Below, piece by piece: positions 53,427-63,912 of a DNA stretch of 64,000 nt. The notes beneath the pieces were generated by a model. That model was not told the DNA's origin. It made no database searches and saw only the letters and a list, made by a program, of their open reading frames with translations. Source of the stretch: Arion vulgaris. Lineage: Eukaryota > Mollusca > Gastropoda > Stylommatophora > Arionidae. The position numbers were made by a program, and so were the translations under genes. The stretch's first letter is position 1, and every line of letters starts with the position of its first letter. Location of the stretch: contig CM036753.1 in the NCBI GenBank assembly GCA_020796225.1, positions 3,038,001-3,102,000 on the forward strand, in the 5' to 3' direction.

Positions 53427-54019
53427 CTGCACAGAAACTGTATGTGTTTCAATGGCAACTCTTGGTGATGCTAATATCATAGAGCTGCAAATATTGTTAT
53501 AATTACATATAGCAAGTTAAATAGCTGAACCGTATCACTTTCAGCATTTTTAACAAAGTTCAATATTTCAAGAGAACTGATTTTTAAAAATGTGAGATAA
53601 TATGTGGCTGTTATAAGAATATTAATTTCCCAAAGAATTGAGGGTAAATGAGATTGCATTCTATCCAAGATTGGTATTGTAGTTAAAGTCTGTCATTATT
53701 TAAACTGAATTTAACACTTGCTTCAATTATTGAATTGATTGTAATCTCCGAGAGAGTATGAGTTTGAACTCATTTTTTCCTGTGATAAGCTCTTTACAAA
53801 TAATTTCTGAACTGAAAAGGATGTTACCTGGCAAAACATTTCAGCTGGACAGTGTTCCAGAACTTTGTTTGAAATCACAAAAGTCTGCATGACTCAATGT
53901 GATGAAGAGTGCAATGTCCCAAGCTGGACAGTCTTCTATTCTATAGGGATATTGCTGTTAGTCTCTTAGAACAATTACCAATAACCTCTTAGAATCTTGA
54001 AGATGTACTGAAAATAAAA
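53427..54019. other. Unassigned; expected to hold or precede UBE3D exon 1
   Basis: No convincing first exon. A minus-strand frame MQTFVISNKVLEHCPAEMFC near 53,890-53,830 with a donor CAG|GTAACA is open but does not resemble the family N-terminus. Confidence 0.35.
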
Positions 54020-54680
54020 TGGTTGATTCCTTCTAGCAGACAAGCTTAGGTCTCCAGCAGGCTTCATCGCTGTCGTCATCAAGCAGCTTGTCCCTTACAG
54101 AATGTCGCTTTCATCACAGCCTGTCAGAAAAACTCTTTCTCTCTAGCAAGTTCTCTGTGCCTCTTCTAATGTCATATTCAAGGTTTCTTTGATATCCTGC
54201 TGCCACCTTCATCTTCCCCTGCTTCTACCCCCAGAACCATGCCTTCCATTACTGTTCTCTCCAAACCACTGCGTTGTTTAACAGGACCGAAGTACTTACT
54301 TTTCCAGGACATGATGTTTATGAGCCAATGCTCTACGAAATTTAAGTCTCATAGTATGTCCTTGTTTTTTTTCTCCTTTGTCCAGGATGTTTAAAGAATT
54401 TTTTGGTACCACCTTATTTCAAACATACTGATTTTGTTCCTTAATACCTGTGTTAATGTCTGTGTCTCATAACCATATGTTTCCACAGGGATGATGAATG
54501 CTCTCAGAAGTCTTAACTTTATTCTTTTGCTTGTATCATGCCATAGTTTCTTCATGCTGACCACCTTCTGGAAAGTCATGGCTAGTCTTCGTCTAACTTT
54601 CTTTGTGCAGTCTCCCTTATTGTTAATTACAGTCCCAAGATATTCAATATTTTCTCCAAATTTGTGTGCGTGTAAATGCG
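54020..54680 (-). pseudogene. LINE post-RT region and tail (reverse)
   Basis: Minus strand: NIEYLGTVINNKGDCTKKVR, RRLAMTFQKVVSMKKLW, LLRAFIIPVETYGYETQTLT, MFEIRWYQKIL, then decayed to RRGTENLLERKS. The order of motifs is that of RTE-like LINEs, a different subfamily from the 22-kb copy. Confidence 0.78.
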
Positions 54681-54814
54681 AGTAACAGTGATATATTTTA
54701 TCTGAAGAATAAATAACATTTGACTATAACCTAATAAAATAATATTTTATTATAACACAATATTGTAATAGTCTTCAGCAGTCATAAATGACTAGTATTA
54801 TCTATAGTAAGGTC

Positions 54815-55075
54815 TCTGTAGCTAAGTGGATATTAGATGTTGCCTTACTTTATGAAGGTTGTGGATTGGAACTGCAGTTGCCGTTTGTTCACGAGTGCAT
54901 TTTTTTCTAGAGATCTCTAAAAATGTTTCCTGTGCTATAGAGTCTGTGTTTTGAGCACAACTCTCGGCAGGTAGCATGTCCTTTCTGCGGAGAGGGACCA
55001 AGCGATATGGGATAAAACTGGTACTACAAAATCAATCCTTTGTCTTTAGACCCTTTAGATCTATAGGCTAATTCG
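54815..55075 (+). mobile_element. SINE-E, copy 3
   Basis: Head GGTCTCTGTAGCTAAGTGG (A box) and TTGTGGATTGGAACTGC (weak B box); body AGAGATCTCTAAAAATGTTT and TAGACCCTTTAGATC. Confidence 0.7.
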
Positions 55076-55494
55076 GACCTGAAAGATCGACAGTTGTGTA
55101 ACCTCCAATGTTATTTTATACATGTTCCACAGTTTAAAAAATATTTAAACGTGATACAAATTCTCCAACTCCTGTAGCGATAGTCACGTAGTGTAGTCAC
55201 AAGTGACTAATAATCACTAGTAATAGAAAATATATTCTGCCTTGCAATCAGAGTCCATATTGATAATTAATTCATTTACACTATCACTTCATAATTCATG
55301 GTTACTCTCCAATGAAGATGAGGTACTTAATCAGCAAATGAGTGTAGTGATGCTATATTTTCAACTTTTAAAATTAGCTTTTTAACTTTTAATTCAAAGT
55401 AACATCATAAACATCAACTTCTATCAACAGGACAACTCAGACAACTGAGTCAATGTCAACTAGACAACTGTAAGTTTTTTTTCGTCCTGAACTT

Positions 55495-55675
55495 TTGCGA
55501 AGCACTTGAGCTTTCAGCTCTTCGACTCGGTGCCATGAACATCGTGAACCTTCGGTTCGGTGCCACGAACATCGTAAATATGGAGAACATGTGGCCTTTC
55601 TGCCAGCCCGCGTAATTGAACCGCACTCAAAGGGGGCTTGTCACCCGTCGTCCAACTCGCTACGAACAAAAGTTT
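55495..55675 (-). mobile_element. SINE-B, copy 4 (reverse)
   Basis: TTGAGCTTTCAGCTCTTCGA, two units of GGTTCGGTGCCA...CATCGT, TTCTGCCAGCCCGCGTAATT and ACCCGTCGTCCAACTCGCTA. Confidence 0.85.
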
Positions 55676-56204
55676 GGACATGCCAGACAGTGTCGTCTCC
55701 GTGGTAGAGAGAGAAGATATAGTAATCAAATTCTCATGGGGACTGTAAGAAAATGGACTTTGGGATGGCTGCTGCAGCGGAGGACAGAACACGAATGGGA
55801 ATGCCCAATGCGTCATGTCGATCGCATAACATAACACTAATAGTAATAGACAAAACATATATAACGAACAAACTTGTATTGTAAGTTTTAGTTTAAAACT
55901 TAAGACAAGTCCAAAGTCGCATTACCTGGGAAATTCTAACCAAATGTTTACCAAAGAAAGTAGGGGCTTAAACTCTGCCCGGAACTTAATAACTGATGTC
56001 TCTTCTGTGGTCATTTTTTCGATTCATAAGTACATCTTGTATATTAACTTTTGTGATGTCGCTGTAAAAATATTTTACAGTTGAACCCCGGTCTAACATC
56101 AATATTCTGATGACATTTGACAAGCAGCCTTAGCAGTAGTATTTCTGTAACTCTTTAGCCTATCCCTTCAACATTAAAGAGCTCTGCAAACTGTCATGTT
56201 TTCA

Positions 56205-56385
56205 GTTACCAGAGGACTATCATTATAGGACTCCGGTCCATATTTGATCCGATCTCCGCCTCAACAAATCCAACACTGGCCCAACACGCCAGTTCGATGT
56301 TGATTAATCAATATCTTTGCATATTTGTTATATCGTTCTTTTTGGATTGTACCAATATTGACACCCATCTCGGTCTGGTCAGCGA
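56205..56385 (-). pseudogene. LINE RH1 C-terminus (reverse)
   Basis: GACTATCATTATAGGACTCC, TCCGATCTCCGCCTCAACAA and ACCAATATTGACACCCATCT on plus match 29.85-30.0 kb. Confidence 0.72.
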
Positions 56386-56459
56386 GTGGGACTCATAACC
56401 CAGAAACTGTTAGAAAAGACTCAGACTTAGAAAAGACCGAAATGACATTCATTTATGTT

Positions 56460-56710
56460 AACTATATGTTGCTTAAGTTTGTATGGGTTTTTTTTTAAAG
56501 GCAGTTATGGATTTATCGTCTAACTGTGACGGGACGTAGAAACTGTCTAGATCTCATCGAGTTTTTTTAATCCTTTGCTTGATAAAGACCTTTTGGTCGA
56601 AACGTTGCAGTATATTGTTTTTGTACTTTGTAAAACTACATTACTTTGTTTTTATGTGTTTCACCTTTGCTACATACTTCTACTGCAGTCTTCCCTTATA
56701 TCGAGAAGGT
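56460..56710 (+). mobile_element. Penelope-like 3' tail with hammerhead-like motif, copy 1
   Basis: CTTGATAAAGACC / GGTCGAAACG at 56,578-56,604 with a perfect GACC-GGTC stem, then TTTTTGTACTTTGTAAAACT, TTTTTATGTGTTTCACC and CTGCAGTCTTCCCTTAT. The same tail follows the GIY-YIG ORF at 59.5-59.7 kb. Confidence 0.75.
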
Positions 56711-56954
56711 TTGTATGATCACGATATGAGTTTGCTGGACCTCGCTGGAATTAGAGGATTTGACTTTGAAATATCGCGCTAACAACGTGAGAGCATGGAG
56801 AGTGTTCAGAATGAAGGCATACTACAGATACATTGGGAAATTGAGATAATTGTCACTACGTCACGTCATGCTATCGTCCAAGCTAAGAGAAAGCTTAGTG
56901 ATCGGCCATATAATCACATTTGCGATCCTACCAAAATAGGGAGAAGACATGTGG

Positions 56955-57465
56955 TGACTTCTATAGACTGAACTTATGATCAATTCACAATGTTATCATC
57001 ACTAAGAGAATGAAGTCTCTATAGACTGAACTTATGATCAACTTCCACAATGTTATCATTACTCTTAGAAGAGAATGAAGTTCTATAGGCGGAACTTATG
57101 ATCAACTTCCACAATGTTATCATTACTCTTGGAAGAGAATGAAGCTCTATAGACGGAACTTATGATCAACTTCCACAATGTTATCATTACTCTTGGAAGA
57201 GAATGAAGCTCTATAGACTGAACTTATGATCAACTTCCACAATGTTATCATTACTCTTGGAAGAGAATGAAGTTCTATAGACGGAACTTATGATCAACTT
57301 CCACAATGTTATCATTACTCTTGGAAGAGAATGAAGCTCTATAGACGGAACTTATGATCAACTTCCACAATGTTATCATTACTCTTGGAAGAGAATGAAG
57401 CTCTATAGACGGAACTTATGATCAACTTCCACAATGTTATCATTACTCTTGGAAGAGAATGAAGA
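56955..57465. repeat. 64-bp minisatellite with inverted repeat, about 8 copies
   Basis: Unit contains ACTTATGATCAACTTCCACA and CATTACTCTTGGAAGAGAAT, period 64 bp. CTTCCA and TGGAAG are complementary across an 18-base gap in each unit. The first two units are shortened. Confidence 0.95.
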
Positions 57466-57589
57466 AATTGAGGCAATATTAAAACTGAACTCGTAGTTGA
57501 ACAGCTCATAACAGATAACATTTCGGATGTTGACGATGTTGTGTATATGGATGTGCATTGCTGTGAGTACTCAGACTAGGGTTTCGTCC

Positions 57590-57690
57590 GAGTGGTTACC
57601 GGGGCCTAAACTGGGGTGTAAAGAATAGAACCACTATTACTTGCCACGCATGTCGTAAGCGACGACTAGCAGGTTGGTGGGTTGACTACC
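57590..57690 (+). repeat. Hairpin-core repeat, short copy
   Basis: GGGGTGTAAAGAATAGAACC then CACGCATGTCGTAAGCGACG, subfamily 2, with the core slightly altered. Confidence 0.68.
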
Positions 57691-57729
57691 TCACACCGTA
57701 AAAAACACTAGATGTCTACAGAACGGAGA

Positions 57730-58078
57730 GCGATACTGTCCTGGTCATGCGGGTGTTTACGGTAATGAGAGAGCGAACAGGCTTGCATCAACAGCATCGA
57801 TTGTTGGGGAGTTGAAGATGAATAAGGAGATATTCTTGGTCTCTTCGAGACTCTCTGTTGGATGAGGACACTAATATCGATGTTGAATCGATCAAGCGAT
57901 TTAAGCAGTTTGGAGTTACCCGTTGTTCAAGTCGAACTGGATGCCTGAGAGGCAGAGTGAGAGGTGTGTTTAATCAGCGAGCCACAGGAACCATCAGTAT
58001 GCATACTCTTCGATATCTGTTGGGGAGACTGAGCACCTATGGGTCTGCCCGGAGTGCAATGACGTCAGTTTAGTAACC
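57730..58078 (+). pseudogene. LINE RH1: RNase H end and C-terminus
   Basis: CPGHAGVYGNERANRLASTA (end of RNase H), SIVGELKMNKEIFLVSSRL, frameshift, then LLDEDTNINVESIKRF-type sequence in the 71-codon frame 57,858-58,073 (FGVTRCSSRTGCLRGRVRG, FNQRATGTISMHTLRYLLGR) and the zinc-ligand region with CCCGGAGTGCAATGA. Best copy of the RH1 central tail. Confidence 0.78.
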
Positions 58079-58084
58079 AATAAC

Positions 58085-58207
58085 CAATAAGAACGGAGAG
58101 CGAACCGAGTAAACGGGGGTTGAAACCGGACACATCGCTGAAGGGATAAACCCTAGAGTTTCAAGTGGTTCTGAAGATGTGACGTAAAACACGCCAATGC
58201 TAAGGCT
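58085..58207 (+). repeat. Element X, left half
   Basis: ACCGGACACATCGCTGAAGG, CTGAAGATGTGACGTAAAAC and ending in CAATGCTAAGGCT, the left target-site copy (58,195-58,207). Confidence 0.8.
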
Positions 58208-59690
58208 TAGGCACGTGCCGATTTGTCACGCTTCATTAATTTCATTAATGTTTTCAACCCTTCTATTCGTTTTACTTCTCACATCTCCACTACTTGTGTC
58301 AACTTTCTTGACATTACTATCACCTTACGCCTATCCACTATCTATACTTCAGTATATTACAAGCCTACTGATGCACATAGTTTTCTCCTCTATACTTCTT
58401 CCCATCCCCGGGCTTGTCGTGACTTTGCCATTCTCGCAGCTCTTACGCCTTCGTCGCCTTTGTAGTGAGGACGATGATTTTCTTGAGAGAGCTCGCGAGA
58501 TGCTTGATTTCTTCGTAGGCGCCTATACCCGGAGAGGGTGCTTGTCTCGGCTATGCATCGAGTTCAGAAAATCACTCGCCAGCAGGCCCTTACCAGTCAG
58601 CATAGGACTACTAACTCTGACAGAGTAAAACTTATCTTAACTTACCACCCCCATAGTTCCCTGGTAAAAAATGTTTTATTCCGTCATCTGTCTCTCCTTA
58701 GATCAGATCCTGAGACCCGTTCTGTCTTCCCCAACTATCCTTTGGTGTCTTACAGACGGGACAGAAGTCTTAAGGATATGTTGGTACAAAGTCGCCTTAA
58801 GTCCAATATCCTGACTCATTTTGGCACTGTCCAGTGTGGTCGTCGGCGTTGCAACACGTGTGCTTATGTGATACAGACGCGTACTGTATCTTTTCCTTTA
58901 GGCACGTTTCTTATTGACGATGGGTTCACATGCGAGTCCCGTAATCTTATCTATGCTATTATCTGTAAGCGGTGTAACAAGGCTTATATCGGCGAGACAG
59001 GCAAGAGGCTCAGTGACCGATTCGCCCAACACTTACGCGACATACGCCAATGCTCTGTGACCCCTGTAGCCACCCATTTCAATGACACTGGCCATTTAGG
59101 TGCTCACGATGTCCAGGTCACAGCCATCCGATCATGTTCCTCGGATGATCGCAGTCGATTTGCTCTGGAGAATCGGTTGATTTCTTTGTATGGTACCTTG
59201 CGACCACGCGGCTCAACGTATTACATTCTTATGCTTCTTAGTACTTTCTCTTCCCATGCTTTGTAATCTATATGGGTATATGTTGCATGTATTCATGTTA
59301 TATTCCATTCTTATGCTTCTTAGTACTTTCTCTTCCCTGCTTTGTAATCTATATGGGTATATGTTGCATGTATTCAAGTTATATATTTACTAGATGTTTC
59401 ATTGTTTCTTTTCCTTTCTATTTCTAGTTTTTATGTGTGTTTTTGTGTTACATTTATTTCGTTATTCGTTTTATTCCAGATTTTCCTTAGATACGTTTGT
59501 ATTTGGTCGTCCATTTGTGTTTCATTTTAATTTGTCACTCCTGTTTGTTCGTTTGCTTGATAAAGGCCTTGTTGGTCGAAACGTTGCTGTATTTTGTCAT
59601 TGTTTTTGTAATTTGTAAAACTACAGTACTTTGTAATTACGTGTTTTGCCAATCAAATAGTTTTACTGCAGTTCCATATATATATATACT
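58208..59690 (+). mobile_element. 5'-truncated Penelope-like element
   Basis: About 1.48 kb flanked by CAATGCTAAGGCT on both sides (58,195-58,207 and 59,691-59,703). It contains the end of a Penelope-type reverse transcriptase, a GIY-YIG endonuclease and a 3' tail with the hammerhead-like motif (59,556-59,583). It ends in a short (TA)n. 5' truncation and a target duplication are normal for such insertions. Confidence 0.88.
58210..59266 (+). pseudogene. Penelope RT C-terminus plus GIY-YIG endonuclease
   Basis: RT end: SRFINFINVFNPSIRFTSHI, VNFLDITITL and VYYKPTDAHSFLLYTSSHP, the F-L-D ... K-P-T-D pattern of Penelope-like elements. A one-base shift near 58,440 moves to LRRLCSEDDDFLERA, and another near 58,540 to the 242-codon frame 58,538-59,266. 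That frame carries the linker CGRRRCNTC (zinc-binding type), then the endonuclease: NLIYAIICKRCNKAYIGETG, KRLSDRFAQHLRDIR, then TPVATHFNDTGH (His) and LENRLISLYGT (catalytic Glu). GIY-YIG cuts target DNA for the element. The endonuclease frame is intact, while the RT core is missing. Confidence 0.87.
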
Positions 59691-59830
59691 CAATGCTAAG
59701 GCTGGATGAATCAGATTTCCACATGAATAGAATTTATGGGGAGGTTTGGTACATCGGTCTGAGTGGTATTCATGAGAGAAAGAGTGAGAGAAAGAGAGAG
59801 AGACTTGGGTTTTCTAACTAGCACACACGG
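59691..59830 (+). repeat. Element X, right half
   Basis: CAATGCTAAGGCT (right target-site copy), then GGATGAATCAGATTTCCACA and AATTTATGGGGAGGTTTGGT, followed by a GAGA-rich run. Confidence 0.8.
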
Positions 59831-60039
59831 TAGGGTCGTTGCCCAGCTGAATGAAACATACATAAAACTCGCTTTCATATGCTGATGAAAGTTGATGTTG
59901 CAACTAACCTGCTATTCAAAAGTCTATGAGAATCATTTTACTGGTGTCACTATTACGTCCGACTTTCAATCCCTGCTTGGGAAAGTACAAAACAACAAGA
60001 TGCTACCAATCTCCAAGAATGTGTTAGGAACTTCTGTTC

Positions 60040-60345
60040 TGTATATGTGGGCGCTCACGATTATGAGAATGCAGATATTCTACTATCAGTAATACCGATC
60101 TTCGAGAAGTTGAAGATGGATAGGGTGGACGACCGTTGCTTGCTTAGCAATCACTTGTTGGATGAGGACACGAGAATTAATGTTGCAACTGTACAACGAT
60201 TTATGGAGTATAGAATCCAACATTGTAAGGACAGAACTCGATTCACGACGAACAGAATGGGAAGTGTATTTAACAACTGAGAAATGGGAACTATCAGCAA
60301 TGCATAGGCGCGCATATCCATCTACATCACATGGAAAACTCGACA
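60040..60345 (+). pseudogene. LINE RH1 C-terminal fragment
   Basis: VGAHDYENADILLS (end of RNase H, heavily changed), FEKLKMDRVDDRCLLSNHLL, DEDTRINVATVQRF, then AACTGAGAAATGGGAACTAT. Sister of 57.75-58.08 kb. Confidence 0.72.
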
Positions 60346-60859
60346 CTTATGTGTGCTATAAGCGCGCTGACGTTGATTCAGTAACAAAAAAGAGATTACT
60401 TCATTTAGAGTACATCAACTTCAATACTATAATAATATTATCAATGTTTCTGTTGGTGTCAATTTATTTATTCTTCCCTACGTCATATATATACATTGAT
60501 TTATCGCTGTTTTACTTAATTTCAAGACTATTTTAAATGTGCACGCGTTGTGCATGCTGTCATGGTGGTTATATATATCAAAATGAACCTTACAAAAGGA
60601 AGTCATTATTTTCTCTTTGACATATTCATTTAATTGATGAGAGAAGAATAAGCACAGTGTTGTCGTTTTAAAAAAAAAAATTAAAATTAAGAGAAATCGT
60701 TAATTTTGAGTGCAAATTTAATGCATCTTACAACATGACTTGGGGTACTTTACTATTCTTTGTTAAGTGAGAGTTACGTTTATGGTCATGTTTGGACAAG
60801 GTCACTGCTCTTATTGTGTAATTGCGAATTTTTGGCAGGTACAATTGATACTTACTTAT
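60346..60859. other. Unassigned spacer
   Basis: AT-rich with an A-run at about 60,670; nothing recognised. Confidence 0.4.
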
Positions 60860-62470
60860 TTCTCTCTGGTCCTCATTGAGCTTAGGACCTCAACAGTTGT
60901 TTCCCGCTTTTCTCGGTTTCTGTCTGTTTTCTTTATGGTCTCCCAGGATAGTCGAACACTCTTCAGTTCCTCGAGAAGACTACGTCTCCAGGTCTGTTTA
61001 TGACGCCCTCTTTTCCGTTTTTCTTGCGGATTCCACTCAAGTGCTTGTCTAGTGACACTCGACTGTATCTTCCGTAGAATATGCCTGATCCATCATCATT
61101 TTGTCTAGTGACACTCGACTGTATCTTCCGTAGAGTATGCCTGATCCATCATCATTTTGTCTAGTGACACTCGACTGTATCTTCCGTAGAATATGCCTGA
61201 TCCATCATCATTTTGTCTAGTGACACTCGACTGTATCTTCCGTAGAGTATGCCTGATCCATCATCATTTTCTCCTCTTAACCTGGATCATCATTGGTTCT
61301 GTTTCTGTTCTTATCTACATGTCTCCTTGTTCTGTTCTTATCTACATGTCTCCTTGTTCTGTTCTTATCCACATGTCTCTGTTTGCAACTCTCTCATATA
61401 TAATTTCTGTCTGAGAATCCACCGAAGACATCCGTTGACAAAAATATGAATCTTATTTGTATTTAACTTGGTAACTTGCCACGTTTCTGAGCCATACAGC
61501 AACACAGATTTCACATTTGAGCTGAATATCCTGAGCTTTGTTTTTGTGGAGATGGCAGTAGATTTCTACACTGTGTGCAGGATAGCAAAGGCTTGTCGGG
61601 ATTTCCTAATCCTGGCATTAATGTCCTTATCTGTACCTTCTGATTTGCTGATCTTGCTTCCAAGGTAGACAAATTCTCCAACATCTTCTATACCCAATCA
61701 ATATTGGACCTTGCTGTATGTTCTTTCTTCGCAGTGTTTTTGTCTTCTCTTGACTGATTTTAAGACCGATCTTGTGCCGTTTTTGCCAGATCATCCACTT
61801 TTTCCTTCATGTCTTGTAGCCTGTGCGAGAGCAAAGCAAGATCATCCTCGAAGTCCAGGTCTTCTAATTTTAACATAAGTGTTCCCTGAACCCTTTTTCC
61901 GGACCCGACATATGCCGTGCGTGTAACCCAATCAAGTAACACCAAGAAGAATAAGGAGACGGCAAAGCAGGCATCCTTGTCTAACACCAGTAGTGCCCTG
62001 GAACTCCTCTGACAGTCTTCTATCGTGGATAACCAACCTGGTAGGCAAACACTTCATACAGTTGCACGATGATGTCAACAGTCTTCTCTGGCATCCCATA
62101 ATTTCTTAGAATATTCCACATTGATTTCCTTTCTATGCTGTCAAATGCCTCCTCAAAATCAACAAAGTAAACGTAGAGCGGAGTCTGCCACTCCATTGTC
62201 TGTTCTACAATGATTCTCAGGTTGGCTATCTGGTCATTGCAAGATCTATCTTTCTGGAATCCAGCCTGTTCATCTCTAAGCCTCTGGTCAATGGCGTCTT
62301 TCATCCTGTCCTGGATAACCCTAGTGAGGACTTTGCTGGAAATAGAAAGCAGCATGATCCCTCTCCACTTGTCACATTGTGATAAATGTCTATTTTTTGG
62401 CAGTTTTACGAGGATACCTTTCTTCCAGTCTGCTGGGATCTCCAGTCTGCCTCACACCAAGTTAAACAAT
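60860..62470 (-). mobile_element. Decayed RTE LINE, RT domain to tail (reverse)
   Basis: Reading right to left: a P-K-N/PKNRHLSQCDKW stretch, MLLSISSKVLTRVIQDRMKD, RLRDEQAGFQKDRSCNDQIA, YVYFVDFEEAFDSIERKSMW, LEDLDFEDDLALLSH, KSVLLYGSETWQVTK, WIRHILRKIQSSVTRQ, LEWNPQEKRKRGRHKQTW. The RT active-site box reads FEDD instead of FADD, and RT motif 5 (G-V-R-Q-G-C) is lost near 62,000. A subfamily distinct from the 22-kb element. Confidence 0.85.
61047..61270. repeat. 56-bp minisatellite inside the RTE, 4 copies
   Basis: Units start at 61,047, 61,103, 61,159 and 61,215, each with GTCTAGTGACACTCGACTGT. On the minus strand the unit encodes the LINE motif W-I-R-H-I-L-R-K-I-Q-S-S-V-T. As 56 is not a multiple of three the coding frame shifts each time. 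Confidence 0.95.
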
Positions 62471-62642
62471 ATGTGGAGTTGATCTCTTCTTCTCTCTCCC
62501 TCAGTGTTTCCACCGAGATAGTATCTACTCCTGTCGCATTACCCCTTTTTTCAGTTTCTTCAAGGTATTGCGAATTTCAGGTACAACTGATACTGCACAG
62601 TAAATTCAGACATACATTTTCATTTCTAATGAAGGATTCATC

Positions 62643-62680
62643 ATTCTCTCTCACTCTCTCTCTCTCTCTCTCTCTCACTC
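62643..62680. repeat. (CT)n microsatellite
   Basis: About 38 bases of CT with two CACT interruptions. Confidence 0.9.
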
Positions 62681-62739
62681 TCGTGTGCAATATAACGATA
62701 GAAGGATATCTAACGATAACCTATAATACTTCAGATATA

Positions 62740-62965
62740 TACTGGGTATTATATTTTAGGGTTGTTATGAATTTCTTGTCTGAATGTATATGTTATTATG
62801 TTTGTCGTATAAGAAGCCTGAATTTCTTCGCGTCTGGTTTATCCTTTGCTTGATAAAGTCCTTTTGGTCGAAACGTCGTTGTATATTGTTTTTGTACTTT
62901 GTTTTTACGTGTTTCGCCATTGCTACATAGTTTTACTGTAGTCTTCACTTATGTCTATAATACTA
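62740..62965 (+). mobile_element. Penelope-like 3' tail, copy 3
   Basis: CTTGATAAAGTCC / GGTCGAAACG at 62,849-62,875, then TTTTTACGTGTTTCGCCATT and TTTTACTGTAGTCTTCACTT. Upstream GAATTTCTTCGCGTCTGG resembles the segment before copy 4. Confidence 0.75.
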
Positions 62966-63289
62966 TTTGCCTGTTTTGCTGCAACTATTCGTCGTGATCT
63001 AGTTAGATTAGATTTAGTAGTTATATTTGTTGTGTAATTATATATCCCGTTATTACTTTTTGATAATATAATACGAGCTGTACTTGTGTGTGTTTATATA
63101 TATGGCCCTTTTCATCTTTACAGACGGTCAGTAGGCAAGTGTTTTACTGTGACAACTTCTGAGTTTTCGCTTTTCTCTCTTGTCGTTCAGCTTGTGTTTA
63201 TATATCTATTCTATATGTGCATATGTTAAATATTTATATGTTATAACTATGTTTTTTAATTTGTACTGTTTATCTTCTTTTTCCACTTC

Positions 63290-63525
63290 TACTTTTTTTT
63301 GCATTTTTTCGTTATTCGTTTTTAGTCACATATTTTCATTTTAGGGCGGTTAGTAATGTATTGTCTGATTCTATATGTTCTATGCTGTGTAAGAAGTGAA
63401 TTTCTTCATTTTGCTTGATACTTTGCTTGATATAGACATTTGGTCGAAACGTTGCTGTGTATTGTCATTGTTTTTGTATTTTGTAAAACTACATTGCTTT
63501 GTTTTTACGTGTTTCGACAGACGCA
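63290..63525 (+). mobile_element. Penelope-like 3' tail, copy 4
   Basis: TTTTTTCGTTATTCGTTTTT, GAATTTCTTCATTTTGCTTG, CTTGATATAGAC / GGTCGAAACG at 63,426-63,451 and TTTTTACGTGTTTCGAC. TTTGCTTGATA is duplicated just before the motif. It abuts the R240 copy that follows. Confidence 0.75.
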
Positions 63526-63625
63526 TAACTAGCACAATGTACAATCGCTCTTAGGCTCGGATCACATACACATCGCAAGTGGTTAACAAGTGGTCGATAT
63601 GTGACGTTCGAAGAAGACCTGTGAT
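63521..63625 (+). repeat. R240, 3' half, copy 9
   Basis: GACGCATAACTAGCACAATG, CAATCGCTCTTAGGCTCGGA and ATCGCAAGTGGTTAACAAGT, then TTCGAAGAAG. Confidence 0.8.
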
Positions 63626-63629
63626 GATT

Positions 63630-63912
63630 TGTACTTTGGTTACCTTGACCTCATGTGTGTTGTACTTTGGTTACCTTGACCTCATGTGTATTGTACTTTG
63701 GTTACCTTGACCTCATGTGTGTTGTACTTTGGTTACCTTGACCTCATGTGTGTTGTACTTTGGTTACCTTGACCTCATGTGTTGTAATTTGGTTACTTTG
63801 ACCTCATGTGTGTGTTGTACTTTGGTTACCTTGACCTCATGTGTGTTGTACTTTGGTTACCTTGATCTCATGTGTGTTGTACTTTGGTTACCTTGACCTC
63901 ATGTGTGTTGAA
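63630..63912. repeat. 31-bp minisatellite, about 9 copies
   Basis: Unit contains TTGTACTTTGGTTACCTTGA and CCTCATGTGTG, 31-bp period, with one shortened and one lengthened unit near 63,775-63,815. Confidence 0.95.

Noticed and set aside
53830..53910. First coding exon of UBE3D (MQTFVISNKVLEHC...)
   Set aside because: Has ATG and a donor but no likeness to the family N-terminus, and the phase is not convincing.
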